Assembly (NCBI GenBank): GCA_002937455.1
Contig: PTJZ01000008.1
Location: forward strand, 62,001-126,000
DNA from: Alphaproteobacteria bacterium MarineAlpha11_Bin1
Lineage (GTDB): Bacteria > Pseudomonadota > Alphaproteobacteria > MPNO01 > UBA830
DNA length: 64,000 nt
Direction of reading: 5' to 3'
Positions 7,641 to 18,746 of the stretch are shown here, piece after piece. The position numbers and the translations under genes were made by a program. The notes below the pieces were generated by a model. The model did not search any database. It was not told the origin of the DNA and was given only the letters and a program-made list of their open reading frames with translations. Every line of letters begins with the position of its first letter. Position 1 is the first letter of the stretch.

Positions 7641-8783
7641 TCAACTGTTAGCGCGGCCTGTGCGAGATAATGTAACGTCGCGGTGGACATAAACATTTAT
7701 CAAAAACCCAATTCCGATCATTAGGGTTAACATCGCCGTACCGCCATAAGAAATCATCGGGAGGGGTACCCCGACGACAGGTATAAGCCCCATCACCATT
7801 GCAATATTAATAAAGACATATAAAAAAAGTATGGCCGTCAGACCCATGGCAAGCATCCGCCCAAAATGATTACGAGATCGCAATGCAATGCCGAAACCAT
7901 AGACCATGATTATTGTGTAAAGCCCAAGTAAGATTAACCCCCCAACCATCCCGAATTCCTCCGCCATCATGGTAAAGATGAAATCTGTCTGCTTTTCGGG
8001 TACGAAATTTAAGCGACTTTGTGACCCCTCCATGAAACCCTTTCCAAACAATCCACCCGATCCTAAGGCTATCTTGGACTGTAGAATATGGTATCCCGCT
8101 CCAAGCGGATCTCTCTCCGGATCAAGGAATGTAAGAATACGGTTCTGCTGGTATGTTCTTAGAGTACTCCAGACTATCGGTACAGTCGCACCCATCCCAG
8201 CTAAGACTATGGCAAATTTCCATAGACGCACCCCCGCAGCAAAAAAGAAAGTCCCCCCAATCATGGTGAGAAATAGAGCCGTACCGAGATCTGGTTGCTT
8301 CAACACTAACGCCGCCGGCAGAGCAACGAGTAATAACGGCACAAAAAGATAAGGGATGCGTCTTAAATTTTCAGTGGACACGCTATGAAAATAACGTGCT
8401 AAGGCCAACGCTAGTGCGACTTTCATCAATTCCGATGGTTGCAACTTTATAACCCCGAGGTTTACCCATCGCTGCGCGCCCATGCCGATAGATCCGGCCA
8501 CTTCGACAGCGACTAGCAACGCTATAAGTGCAGCGTAAATTATATAGGAATAACGCCACCAAAACTGGATATCGACCAGCGCGATAGCGATTAGAATCAC
8601 CAAGCCAACCACATATCGCGCGATCTGACGTGCAGCCCAAGGGTCCCAAGAGCCATTAGCCGCCGAATAAAGCATAGCGACCCCGATCGCTGCCGTAACA
8701 CTAACAATTATGATCAACCCCCAGTTGATCTGGAGAAATTTGCGTCCAAGAGTTAACCTTCTAGAACCTGAAAACTCCCGCAT
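7641..8783 (-). CDS. rodA: Rod shape-determining protein RodA, SEDS peptidoglycan glycosyltransferase
   Basis: RodA is the SEDS-family polymerase that extends glycan strands from lipid II during cell elongation, working with PBP2. This 380-residue protein has about ten hydrophobic segments and the family's conserved stretches: RWVNLGVIKLQPSELMK, KQPDLGTAL and, near the C-terminus, GLIPVVGVPLPMISYGGTAM. The length is normal for RodA. It is the last gene of mreB-mreC-mreD-mrdA-rodA and starts 5 nt after the mrdA stop, so the pair is surely cotranscribed. A paralogue, FtsW, is in the dcw cluster at 56089. RodA rather than FtsW follows from its linkage to mrdA and mreBCD. Confidence 0.96.
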   Translation of the reverse strand: MREFSGSRRLTLGRKFLQINWGLIIIVSVTAAIGVAMLYSAANGSWDPWAARQIARYVVGLVILIAIALVDIQFWWRYSYIIYAALIALLVAVEVAGSIGMGAQRWVNLGVIKLQPSELMKVALALALARYFHSVSTENLRRIPYLFVPLLLVALPAALVLKQPDLGTALFLTMIGGTFFFAAGVRLWKFAIVLAGMGATVPIVWSTLRTYQQNRILTFLDPERDPLGAGYHILQSKIALGSGGLFGKGFMEGSQSRLNFVPEKQTDFIFTMMAEEFGMVGGLILLGLYTIIMVYGFGIALRSRNHFGRMLAMGLTAILFLYVFINIAMVMGLIPVVGVPLPMISYGGTAMLTLMIGIGFLINVYVHRDVTLSRTGRANS

Positions 8784-8788
8784 TGTAA

Positions 8789-10663
8789 TCAGATATCCTC
8801 GATCTTGGACTTGCGGATTTGTAAAAGCGGGCTTTTACGGCCAGACGGGTCATGCTTCTGCGTTGCCACCAGCAAATCACGACCAATAGGTGCAGCCACG
8901 TTTGAGCCTTCGCCCCCATGTTCGACAACTACGGAGACCGCATAGCGGGGCTTATCCGACGGCGCATATCCTACAAACAGAGCATGATCCCTCTCTCGCC
9001 AAGGGCGTTCGTGACTCTTGAGTATTCCTGTCTCACGTTCGGCCTTGCTTATCCGCCGGACCTGAGCAGTACCGGTCTTACCAGACATTTCCATACCTTC
9101 CATAGAGATCCGCGCCCGATACGCTGTTCCCCCTGGGTGATTTGTAACCTGGTTCATTCCCTCTCGCACAACGTCAAGAGAGCGGCTGGAAATTCCGAGA
9201 GACTTAAACTTTGGCTGTATTTGTTCGATTAGTGTTTCTGAGGGTCTCACTATTCGGGGAGTGATGGCGATGCCATTATTGGCCAGCCGCGCGGTCATCA
9301 CGGCAAGCTGCATCGGCGTGGTCAGAACAAAGCCTTGACCAATACCGGAAATCAACGTTTCACCCTGTTGCCAGGGCGCGCCGATCAAGGCCTTCTTCCA
9401 AGCACGTGTCGGAATTATCCCGTTTTTCTCTGATGGAAGTTCCACGCCGGTTTTACTACCTAGCCCGAGTTTTTCGGCCATATCGGCAATCCGATCAATA
9501 CCCAGGCGCTTCGCGATATCATAGAAATAGACGTCGCAAGAATTTCTGTGAGCACTAAACATATCTTGCCAACCGTGACCATGCGTCTTCCAGCAGTGGA
9601 ACCTTGCCTTCCCAAGCTGGGTGAACCCGGTACACAAAACGCGGTGGTTAGGTCCGATTATCTTGGCTTCCAAGGCTGCTAGCGCGACAACCATCTTGAA
9701 GGTAGAACCCGGTGCATACAGGCCAGAGATGGTCTTATTAATTAGCGGCGTGTGTGGGTTATTGATAAGACGGTGCCACGACCTTGATGAGAGGCCGGTT
9801 ACAAAATTGTTCGGGTCGAAACCGGGGACCGAAGCTAAAATAAGGATATCCCCATTATGGATATCCATTACAACGGCCGCAGCACTCTTTTCTTTCTTTA
9901 GCCTAGTGGCAGCTAGTTTTTGCAAGTCGCGGTCGATTGTCAGCCTCAAATCGTCTCCGGGTTGGCCCTCCTGACGCGACAGTTCCCGGATCACTCGGCC
10001 AACTGAGTTCACTTCCACTTGGCTACTACCAGCCTTACCACGAAGATCGAGATCAAATACCCGCTCAATCCCGTTTTTTCCAGTTTTGAACCCCGGGAGT
10101 TGGAGGAGAGGATCACCAGTGATCTCTTTCTGGGAAACCGCCGACACATAGCCAAGGACATGAGAGAAATCGTGGGCAAAGGGATATAGCCGACTCTGCC
10201 CAACCTCGATCGAGAGGCCAGGAAGGTCAGGTGCATTTACCTCTATACGAGAGACTTCTTCCCACTGAAGATTTTCACGGACAGTTACCGGAACAAAGTC
10301 TCGGCGGCGGCGCACCTCCCGGAGAATACGCTGCCGATCATGATCTCCTAATGAAATAATCTCCGATAACGCACTTAGTGTGGCCTCGACGTCCGGAACC
10401 TGTTCCGACACGAGGGATACTCGGTAATTTTCCTTGTTTATTGCTAACGGTCTTCCAAACCTATCGAGGATGCGACCCCGTGGTGGCGCCAACAACCGAA
10501 GATTAATACGGTTTTCCTCAGCAAGAGTGGAGTATTTATCAGCCTCAACCACCTGAAGTTGGTACATGCGGCCGCCAAGCATACTCAGCAACGCAAGCTT
10601 GCCAGCACCGAGAATAGCAACCCGCCGAGAAAATACCTTATATCGGCCTGTCTCTCTATACAC
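8789..10663 (-). CDS. mrdA: Penicillin-binding protein 2 (elongation-specific transpeptidase)
   Basis: PBP2 crosslinks peptidoglycan in the elongasome, anchored in the inner membrane with its catalytic domain in the periplasm. The 624-residue protein has one N-terminal membrane segment (about residues 13-30), a PBP dimerisation domain starting at PPRGRILDRFGRPLA, and a transpeptidase domain with all active-site motifs: S320-T-F-K323, S375-C-D377 (the SxD form typical of PBP2) and K529-T-G531. The length is usual. Its start overlaps the mreD stop by 8 nt and rodA follows after 5 nt. The SxD motif and the rodA/mre context separate it from FtsI, which is at 49027. Confidence 0.96.
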   Translation of the reverse strand: MYRETGRYKVFSRRVAILGAGKLALLSMLGGRMYQLQVVEADKYSTLAEENRINLRLLAPPRGRILDRFGRPLAINKENYRVSLVSEQVPDVEATLSALSEIISLGDHDRQRILREVRRRRDFVPVTVRENLQWEEVSRIEVNAPDLPGLSIEVGQSRLYPFAHDFSHVLGYVSAVSQKEITGDPLLQLPGFKTGKNGIERVFDLDLRGKAGSSQVEVNSVGRVIRELSRQEGQPGDDLRLTIDRDLQKLAATRLKKEKSAAAVVMDIHNGDILILASVPGFDPNNFVTGLSSRSWHRLINNPHTPLINKTISGLYAPGSTFKMVVALAALEAKIIGPNHRVLCTGFTQLGKARFHCWKTHGHGWQDMFSAHRNSCDVYFYDIAKRLGIDRIADMAEKLGLGSKTGVELPSEKNGIIPTRAWKKALIGAPWQQGETLISGIGQGFVLTTPMQLAVMTARLANNGIAITPRIVRPSETLIEQIQPKFKSLGISSRSLDVVREGMNQVTNHPGGTAYRARISMEGMEMSGKTGTAQVRRISKAERETGILKSHERPWRERDHALFVGYAPSDKPRYAVSVVVEHGGEGSNVAAPIGRDLLVATQKHDPSGRKSPLLQIRKSKIEDI

Positions 10664-11183
10664 CGGAGTCTACTGGCCTCAGCACGGCATGTTGGATCCG
10701 TGCAAGAAACCACGCCATGAAGGGGAAAGCCCCGATAGTTAGAAAAGCTTGGAAGAGAATTGCTAACGGGCTAACCAGCGTGAAATTAAGCACACACGCA
10801 ATAATCCAGGAGAGAATGGCAGCGGCGAACGCTACTAAAGAGAAACACCACCATATAACACCGAATGCCTTTCCTTGAAAAAAAGTTCTTTGAGATACAA
10901 TCGCCCAATTCGCAAGGAGTAGTATCAGAGCATAAAGGCCTATCGGAGATCCAACCAGGAAATCCTGCCAGAGGCCCACTGCAAATGCCGCAATGGATGG
11001 AAATAAATCTGGTCGGTATATCGCCCAGTAAAATACTGTCACTAGTCCAACATCGACTGCAATCTGCCCGTAGCCTTGGACGTTAAACGGCAACGCTGAA
11101 ATCATGATCAAAAAAGCGCTGATCACAAACGGGAAAAACTGCCTAGTCGACCGATCGAAGCGCTGCAGAACAGTATTAATCAT
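10656..11183 (-). CDS. mreD: Rod shape-determining protein MreD
   Basis: MreD is a small inner-membrane protein that links MreC with the PBP2-RodA enzymes of the elongasome. The 175-residue sequence is mostly hydrophobic with five or six predicted membrane helices and carries the loosely conserved core RPDLFPSIAAFAVGLWQDFL near the middle, where MreD proteins have P-x-x-x-x-x-x-x-G-x-x-x-D. MreD is poorly conserved, so the call rests heavily on position: it overlaps mreC by 4 nt upstream and mrdA by 8 nt downstream. Length is normal. Confidence 0.9.
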   Translation of the reverse strand: MINTVLQRFDRSTRQFFPFVISAFLIMISALPFNVQGYGQIAVDVGLVTVFYWAIYRPDLFPSIAAFAVGLWQDFLVGSPIGLYALILLLANWAIVSQRTFFQGKAFGVIWWCFSLVAFAAAILSWIIACVLNFTLVSPLAILFQAFLTIGAFPFMAWFLARIQHAVLRPVDSGV

Positions 11184-12067
11184 TTCATCCGCGATGTCCT
11201 AGTCGTCGATGGAGTAGGCTGGTCCGAAATGTTTCCGGGGAAGTCAGTAATGACGCGGACGTATTCAAGTAAATCAAAATTTGTAAATGGCGCCACCCTG
11301 ATTACGCCATCTTCAATACTGAATATAATACCGACTGGTAAACCCGCTGGAAAAACCCCACCCTGCCCAGAGGTCACAATACGATCACCGAGATTTAAAC
11401 GCGCGTTGGGCGTTATAAATCCAAGCTTCAGAGTCGAACTGTTATCACCAGACAGTATTGCGCGGACACGACCCTCCTGGCTCACAACGGGGATCCGAGA
11501 GTTTAGGTCAGTAATCATCAAGACACGCGCCGAGCGTCGACCAAACCCGGCAACCCGACCCACAAGTCCTTCTCCACTGATGACGGCGTCGCCGCGGTCA
11601 ATTCCGCTAGCCGAACCTGCATTGATAAGTGCGGACCGGGCAAATACCCCACCGGAATCCGCGATAATTCGCGCTGTCGAGAAAGTCACACCCGTTTTTT
11701 CAGGTGCAAAATTCAACATTTTTCGGAAAGCTTGGTTCTCTGCATCCAATGCACGGGCTGCGCTCTGCCATTTAAGTAGCCGCGCGTTCTGTTCTCGGAG
11801 CCGCGAGTTTTGCTCATAGACACTAAAAAAATATTCAGCCCGGTCAATCCCAGCAGAAATCGTGGTTATTGGCCTTGAAAGGCCGTCCAAAACCGGCGCA
11901 ATCATATCTATCACCCCCGACCGGACTCGCTCTACCGCGTAGTTTTCCGCCTTGCCAAGCAACACGATTGTAAATGCGGAAAAGATCAAAAGAAGTAGAG
12001 AAAAACGGTTCAGCAATGCCTTCAACGGCACTGTGAACTTAGCGACAGATTCAGCGCGATGTCTCAC
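11180..12067 (-). CDS. mreC: Rod shape-determining protein MreC
   Basis: MreC is the periplasmic scaffold of the elongasome and activates PBP2-RodA. This 295-residue protein has a single N-terminal membrane segment (about residues 21-40), a coiled-coil stretch (about 80-110, YEQNSRLREQNARLLKWQ) and the paired beta-barrel domain with the family's SRIPVVSQEG and LGDRIVTSGQGGVFPAGLPVG segments. The length is typical. It overlaps mreD by 4 nt (ATGA) and lies 93 nt downstream of mreB, so a separate internal promoter is possible but cotranscription is the family norm. Confidence 0.95.
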   Translation of the reverse strand: MRHRAESVAKFTVPLKALLNRFSLLLLIFSAFTIVLLGKAENYAVERVRSGVIDMIAPVLDGLSRPITTISAGIDRAEYFFSVYEQNSRLREQNARLLKWQSAARALDAENQAFRKMLNFAPEKTGVTFSTARIIADSGGVFARSALINAGSASGIDRGDAVISGEGLVGRVAGFGRRSARVLMITDLNSRIPVVSQEGRVRAILSGDNSSTLKLGFITPNARLNLGDRIVTSGQGGVFPAGLPVGIIFSIEDGVIRVAPFTNFDLLEYVRVITDFPGNISDQPTPSTTRTSRMK

Positions 12068-12160
12068 TCAAATCCCCAGAATACGATTCTTAACCAACTT
12101 TTCGGGCATCCGCCGAGGTTTACCCATTTTCCGATCATGATAATTATACTAACGCCGATC

Positions 12161-13216
<1,056 letters not shown>

Positions 13217-13283
13217 TCATCGTTCAATTGTTCGATCCGGCGGCGGCCGGTTTATCCACGGCCCGGCCCATCCGGGTCATATT

Positions 13284-14837
13284 TCAGGCGCTCAAAGCCC
13301 TGGGTGCAGTTTTTTCCCGCTTAACTAGCATTTTGTTCAATGCATTTATGTATGCGCGGGCGGAAGCAACAAGTGTATCGGTATCGGCGCCTTGACCGTT
13401 CACCGTCTTCCCGCCTTCCTCCAGCCGGACCGTTACTTCAGCCTGCGCATCGGTACCCTCAGTAACCGCCTGCACTTGATAAAGCTGGAGACTCGCATTG
13501 TAACTGGTAAGTTCTTTGATAGCGTTAAACGTCGCATCGACAGGACCATCTCCAGTCGATTTAGTCTTCCGAGTTTCTTCATCGACCTCCATTGTCAACT
13601 CAGCCGTCTGCGGCCCCTCCGACCCACATATAACTTGTAATGACACAAAACGCATTCGGTCATTTCCACGGACGATCTCATCATCGACCAGTGCGACTAT
13701 ATCCTCATCAAAGATCTCGCGTTTTTTGTCTGCTAGAGCCTTAAATCGACGAAACGCATCTTGGAAAGCATTGTCACCAAGATCATAGCCTAGCTCGCTC
13801 AACTTTTCTTTGAAGGCAGCACGTCCAGATAATTTCCCTAATACAAGTTTTGATTCGTTTAACCCCACCGAATCCGGGGTCATAATTTCATAGGTATTGG
13901 CATTTTTCAGCATTCCGTCCTGATGAATGCCGGATTCATGGGCGAATGCATTCGCGCCAACGATGGCCTTGTTAGGCTGAACAGTGAACCCAGTTATTGT
14001 CGAAACAAGCCGGGAGGCCTTGGTAATCATCTCCGTTTTTACATTCGTCATGAAGGGCATAACGTCTTGGCGGGTCCTTAACGCCATCACAATTTCTTCC
14101 AACGCTGCATTCCCGGCACGTTCTCCAAGGCCGTTAATCGTACATTCCACCTGCCGTGCGCCGGCTTCCACCCCAGCCAACGAATTAGCAACTGCAAGTC
14201 CCAAGTCATTATGACAGTGGGTTGAGAAGATCGCCTTATCGCTATTTGGAACACGTTGTATTAACATCCGAATTAAACTGCCAAATTCCTCCGGAACCGA
14301 ATAACCGACTGTGTCGGGCAGATTTATACATGTGGCGCCCGCGTTGATCGCCGCTTCGACGCATCGGCACAGAAAATCGTGATCCGACCGCGTGCCGTCC
14401 TCTGGCGACCAATCAACATCATCGGTATGATTACGAGCGTAGCTTACGCTATCCACCACGTGCTGATAGACTTCGTCGGGTTCCATCTGCAACTTGTATT
14501 TCATGTGCAGTGGACTCGTAGCGATGAAAGTATGAATGCGTGGCCTTGCAGCAGGCTTAAGAGCCTCCGCGGCACGCTCGATATCTGCACGACCCGATCG
14601 AGCAAGACCGCAGATGGTCGAATTCTTGACCAACTTCGCTATCTCATTGACAGCCTCAAAATCGCCATTTGAAGCAATGGGAAAGCCTGCTTCGATTACA
14701 TCGACACCCATTTCTTCGAGTGCTTCGGCAATACGGAGTTTTTCATCGAGGTTCATGGATGCACCCGGCGATTGCTCTCCATCGCGTAAGGTGGTATCGA
14801 AAATTATAACTTGGTTGGAGTCAGTATCGCCGCTCAT
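13284..14837 (-). CDS. leuA: 2-isopropylmalate synthase
   Basis: LeuA condenses acetyl-CoA with 2-oxoisovalerate, the first committed step of leucine synthesis. The 517-residue protein is a class I (bacterial short) enzyme: a TIM-barrel domain with [17 protein letters not shown] at residues 12-28 and the metal-binding HxH in [15 protein letters not shown], a linker with [13 protein letters not shown], and a C-terminal regulatory domain expected to bind leucine. An RBS (TTAGGAGA) lies about 20 nt upstream and a second, weaker purine-rich stretch (GAGGAA) nearer. The leader contains a long nested hairpin and a small open frame (see separate entries). The neighbours are ilvC, ilvN and ilvB, which make its 2-oxoisovalerate precursor. 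Confidence 0.97.
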   Translation of the reverse strand: MSGDTDSNQVIIFDTTLRDGEQSPGASMNLDEKLRIAEALEEMGVDVIEAGFPIASNGDFEAVNEIAKLVKNSTICGLARSGRADIERAAEALKPAARPRIHTFIATSPLHMKYKLQMEPDEVYQHVVDSVSYARNHTDDVDWSPEDGTRSDHDFLCRCVEAAINAGATCINLPDTVGYSVPEEFGSLIRMLIQRVPNSDKAIFSTHCHNDLGLAVANSLAGVEAGARQVECTINGLGERAGNAALEEIVMALRTRQDVMPFMTNVKTEMITKASRLVSTITGFTVQPNKAIVGANAFAHESGIHQDGMLKNANTYEIMTPDSVGLNESKLVLGKLSGRAAFKEKLSELGYDLGDNAFQDAFRRFKALADKKREIFDEDIVALVDDEIVRGNDRMRFVSLQVICGSEGPQTAELTMEVDEETRKTKSTGDGPVDATFNAIKELTSYNASLQLYQVQAVTEGTDAQAEVTVRLEEGGKTVNGQGADTDTLVASARAYINALNKMLVKREKTAPRALSA

Positions 14838-14866
14838 TGATGAGTTCCTCGTGTCTCCTAATTCCT

Positions 14867-14939
14867 GACTTAGGTTGTTGAAAGTTCTTCCCCTGAATTA
14901 AGCCGTATATTCACAGCTATATTCAGGGGTACCTAAGTC
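14867..14939 (-). promoter_or_regulatory. Nested hairpin in the leuA leader, candidate attenuator or leader switch
   Basis: Two perfect inverted repeats are nested: the outer arms GACTTAGGT (14939-14931 on the minus strand) and ACCTAAGTC (14875-14867), and the inner arms CCCCTGAA (14929-14922) and TTCAGGGG (14897-14890). Only 1 nt separates the outer and inner arms on the 5' side, so an extended stem with an internal bulge can form. It ends 29 nt before the leuA start, close to the ribosome-binding region. No T-run follows, so control of translation or an anti-/Rho-terminator role is likelier than classical termination. The stop codon of the small upstream frame lies in the 5' arm. Confidence 0.55.
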
Positions 14940-15129
14940 GGAGAGCCCCATCACCAATGGAAAATAGCGGCGTAAACGTCGTAGATCCACACACGTATTG
15001 TTGGCCACGGAGAGAATCCGTCACCAAGATAGTGCGTAAAAGTCCGTCGCTTCCCATTACCATTGCTTTCGCCCGTAAAAAGATTCCCCGAACACCAAAT
15101 TCACTCACCGCAATACCAGTTGGCGTCAT
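14923..15129 (-). CDS. Possible small leader protein or spurious frame upstream of leuA
   Basis: This open frame of 68 codons is the only one of note between ilvC and leuA on their strand. I recognise no family. It has a segment rich in branched-chain residues (DGLLRTILVTDSLRG) around the middle, and its stop codon falls in the 5' arm of the leuA leader hairpin, which is the geometry of a translated leader. Against it, there is no convincing RBS before the ATG at 15129 and no run of adjacent Leu codons. Internal starts (ATG near 15063) are possible. It may be chance; the call is weak. Confidence 0.25.
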   Translation of the reverse strand: MTPTGIAVSEFGVRGIFLRAKAMVMGSDGLLRTILVTDSLRGQQYVCGSTTFTPLFSIGDGALRLRYP

Positions 15130-15143
15130 TTAAAAATGATAAT

Positions 15144-15164
15144 TGTTAACATTGGCGGTTAACA
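15144..15164. promoter_or_regulatory. TGTTAAC inverted repeat between ilvC and leuA, candidate operator
   Basis: TGTTAAC (15144-15150) and its exact reverse complement GTTAACA (15158-15164) flank a 7-nt spacer, so the half-site centres are 14 bp apart. It lies about 310 bp upstream of leuA and just upstream of the small frame. The surrounding DNA is AT-rich. It could be a regulator-binding site at a leuA promoter; the regulator is unknown. Confidence 0.4.
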
Positions 15165-15237
15165 TCTTATTACTAAGCCGTTTTTACCAGCGAGCGCAAC
15201 GGTTTTATTGGCCGAAAAACAGAGGATTTCTATCCGG

Positions 15238-15257
15238 CCCGAGCCATAAGGCCCGGG
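15238..15257 (-). terminator. GC-rich hairpin after ilvC
   Basis: On the minus strand CCCGGGCC-TTAT-GGCTCGGG forms an 8-bp stem (one G-U pair) with a 4-nt loop, starting 10 nt after the ilvC stop. No T-run follows, so it may be a weak or Rho-assisted terminator or a 3' stabilising stem that ends the ilvBNC message before leuA. Confidence 0.45.
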
Positions 15258-15267
15258 TTTGGTGCAA

Positions 15268-16317
<1,050 letters not shown>

Positions 16318-16342
16318 TTAGATAGTGTCTGTGGCGGGATTT

Positions 16343-16855
16343 CTAGAGTGCTGCTTTGCCGCGCGCAATAGCCACCACACCCGTCCTAGAAACATCCACA
16401 AGGCCAAGCGGCTCCATCAGATTAACAAATGCGTTTAGCTTCTCTGTCGACCCGGAGATCTCGAACACGAAAGATTCGTTTGTACTGTCGATCGCCCGCG
16501 CCCGGAAGATATCTGCTATACGCAGCGCCTCCACCCGTTTGTTGCCTCGGCCGACCACCTTGATTAATGCCAGCTCACGTTCAACGCTAGAACCGTCGGT
16601 GGTCAGATCAACCACACGGTGAATGGGCACCAACCGGTCGAGCTGCGCCTTTATTTGTTCAATAACCATCGGAGTACCACTAGTTACGATCGTGATCCGG
16701 CTAATAGCCTTATTGGCGTCGGTCTCGGCGACTGTGAGACTTTCGATATTGTATCCCCTCCCTGAGAACAGTCCTATTACCCTAGCCAGAACGCCCGCTT
16801 CGTTATCTACCAATACTGCGATGGTATGTCGTTCTATTGTCTCATCCACGACCAT
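16343..16855 (-). CDS. ilvN: Acetolactate synthase small (regulatory) subunit
   Basis: The small subunit activates the catalytic subunit of acetohydroxyacid synthase and confers feedback inhibition by valine. The 170 residues contain the N-terminal ACT domain (HTIAVLVDNEAGVLARVIGL followed by FSGRGYNIESLTVAETD, residues 9-46), a second ACT-like part and the C-terminal ALS_ss_C domain (LALIKVVGR). Length is normal for the ilvN/ilvH type. It follows ilvB after 47 nt and precedes ilvC by 55 nt. Confidence 0.97.
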   Translation of the reverse strand: MVVDETIERHTIAVLVDNEAGVLARVIGLFSGRGYNIESLTVAETDANKAISRITIVTSGTPMVIEQIKAQLDRLVPIHRVVDLTTDGSSVERELALIKVVGRGNKRVEALRIADIFRARAIDSTNESFVFEISGSTEKLNAFVNLMEPLGLVDVSRTGVVAIARGKAAL

Positions 16856-16902
16856 TTCCCACTCCGTCGTCTTTTTTTAATACGTACCCCAATTTTTAAA
16901 TC

Positions 16903-18663
16903 TTACACCAGCACCATGCCCTCTTCGGAAACGGGCTTCGTTGCCTCATCCTCCGGCCCAAGAAGCATATCGTTGTGCGCCGCACCGGATGGGATCATCG
17001 GGAAGCAGTTCTCTGTCTGGTCGACCCAAATATCAGCGATAACCGGTCGATCTGTCTCAATCATTTCTTGAATGACGTCATCGACCTCGTCCGGTTTCTT
17101 AGCACGTAAACCGGTCCACTGGCACGCCTCAGCTAATTTCACCAAATCTGGTAACGCGTCGGTATAGCTCTCGGCGTAGCGACCGCCGTGCAGAAGTTCC
17201 TGCCATTGACGAACCATACCCATATACTGGTTATTCGTGACGAATACCTTTACTGGCGCTCGATACTGAACTGCCGTAGACATTTCTTGCATGTTCATCA
17301 GAAAGGATGCCTCGCCTGAGATATCGACTACAAGTGATCGAGGGTGCGCCACCTGAACGCCGATCGCGGATGGCAGGCCATACCCCATCGTCCCAAGCCC
17401 GCCAGAGGTCATCCACCGATTTGGCTCATTGAACTTATAGAATTGCGCCGCCCACATCTGGTGCTGGCCGACTTCAGTCGTGATGTAACAGTCGAGGTTC
17501 TTGGTGTGCTCGTACAGACGTTCGATAGCATATTGCGGCTTAATCACTGAATTGCCTTGGTCATAGTTGAGGCAGTCTTTTTTCCGCCAGTCGTTGATGT
17601 TATTCCACCAAGCCTTCATAGCTTTGGCGTTGACCTTTAGTTTTTTGGACTTCCACGTGCTTAGCACCTGACCGAGCACGTTGCCCACATCGCCGACGAC
17701 CGGGAGATCGACCACCACATTCTTATTAATTGATGACGGATCGATATCGATATGTATTTTTTTCGAATTTGGTGCAAATGCGTCGAGTCGGCCGGTGATA
17801 CGATCATCAAAACGAGCGCCGACTGCAATAATCAAATCGGCTTCGTGCATGGCGAGGTTCGCCTCATAAGTACCGTGCATCCCCAACATACCTAAAAACT
17901 GCTTGTCGGTTCCCGGATAGGCGCCGAGCCCCATCAGTGTCAGCGTGATCGGTGCTCCGGTCATTTTGATAAGACGATTCAGCTGTTTGCAGGCCTTGGG
18001 TCCGGAATTTATGACCCCGCCACCACAGTAAAACAGCGGTTTTTTGGCCCCCGCAATCATCGCCACGACTTTTTCGATTTCTTTTTTCCCGGCTGAAAGC
18101 TTCGGCCGATAGGTGCGATGCTCGACCTTCGAGAAATTCTCATACTGGCCTAGTTCCATCAGAATATCTTTGGGTAGATCTACAACTACCGGACCAGGTC
18201 GACCACTTCGTGCAACATAGAACGCTTCGTGCATAACCTTGGGGAGATCCTCGATCCGCTTGACCAGATAGTTGTGTTTCGTACACGGACGGGTAATGCC
18301 GGTGGTATCCGCCTCCTGAAACGCGTCGTTGCCGATCAAGTGTGTAGGAACCTGTCCCGTCAAGCAAACGATAGGAATACTATCCATGAGCGCATCGGTC
18401 AGCCCGGTGACCGCATTCGTCGCGCCGGGGCCTGAGGTCACAAGAACGACGCCAACTTTACCAGTTGACCGGGCGTAGCCTTCCGCCATATGGACGGCGC
18501 CACCCTCCTGACGAACAAGAACGTGTCGCAGCTGGTTCTGCTGAAAGATCGCATCATAAATTGGTAATACCGCGCCGCCGGGATATCCGAATACGGTATC
18601 GACTCCCTCGTTTAGTAACGCCTGGATAATGATCTCGGAACCGTTCACATTTTTACCGGCCAT
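16903..18663 (-). CDS. ilvB: Acetolactate synthase large (catalytic) subunit
   Basis: This thiamine-diphosphate enzyme makes acetolactate from two pyruvates, or acetohydroxybutyrate from pyruvate and 2-oxobutyrate. It has 586 residues in three domains: N-terminal TPP-binding with the catalytic Glu53 in VRQEGGAVHMAEGYAR, a central FAD-binding domain (LMGLGAYPG, VGARFDDRITG) and the C-terminal TPP domain. The metal/diphosphate motif reads ISGEASFLMN around residues 448-457, so the usual GDG or GDA Asp is Glu; the distal NN pair is present (VTNNQYMGMVRQW). The frame extends to ATG 18675, but there AAGGA abuts the ATG directly, while for ATG 18663 it lies upstream, so 18663 is preferred. A possible attenuator lies 57 nt upstream. 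Confidence 0.96.
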   Translation of the reverse strand: MAGKNVNGSEIIIQALLNEGVDTVFGYPGGAVLPIYDAIFQQNQLRHVLVRQEGGAVHMAEGYARSTGKVGVVLVTSGPGATNAVTGLTDALMDSIPIVCLTGQVPTHLIGNDAFQEADTTGITRPCTKHNYLVKRIEDLPKVMHEAFYVARSGRPGPVVVDLPKDILMELGQYENFSKVEHRTYRPKLSAGKKEIEKVVAMIAGAKKPLFYCGGGVINSGPKACKQLNRLIKMTGAPITLTLMGLGAYPGTDKQFLGMLGMHGTYEANLAMHEADLIIAVGARFDDRITGRLDAFAPNSKKIHIDIDPSSINKNVVVDLPVVGDVGNVLGQVLSTWKSKKLKVNAKAMKAWWNNINDWRKKDCLNYDQGNSVIKPQYAIERLYEHTKNLDCYITTEVGQHQMWAAQFYKFNEPNRWMTSGGLGTMGYGLPSAIGVQVAHPRSLVVDISGEASFLMNMQEMSTAVQYRAPVKVFVTNNQYMGMVRQWQELLHGGRYAESYTDALPDLVKLAEACQWTGLRAKKPDEVDDVIQEMIETDRPVIADIWVDQTENCFPMIPSGAAHNDMLLGPEDEATKPVSEEGMVLV

Positions 18664-18719
18664 CGGTCTTCTCATTCCTTAAATTCGTACGTCGGCCAGG
18701 GATAACCAAAAATTATGAA

Positions 18720-18746
18720 AGAAAAACCGGCCCACCGGCCGGCTTT
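18720..18746 (-). terminator. Intrinsic terminator after miaA, or attenuator before ilvB
   Basis: On the minus strand the 10-nt arm AAAGCCGGCC and GGCCGGTTTT enclose a GGTG loop. The core CCGGCC/GGCCGG is perfect and the 3' arm runs into a T-tract (TTTTTC). It lies 66 nt after the miaA stop and 57 nt before the ilvB start. An upstream segment, CCGGCTTT on the minus strand (18794-18787), can pair perfectly with AAAGCCGG in the 5' arm of this hairpin, giving a mutually exclusive fold. So it may end the hfl-degP-miaA transcript, or attenuate ilvB, or both. Confidence 0.7.

Noticed and set aside
11229..11819. 196-codon plus-strand frame opposite mreC
   Set aside because: Antisense to mreC, of low-complexity Ser/Arg/Pro composition; mreC is certain from position and domains.
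18140..18367. 75-codon minus-strand frame within ilvB
   Set aside because: Out-of-frame shadow of the acetolactate synthase.
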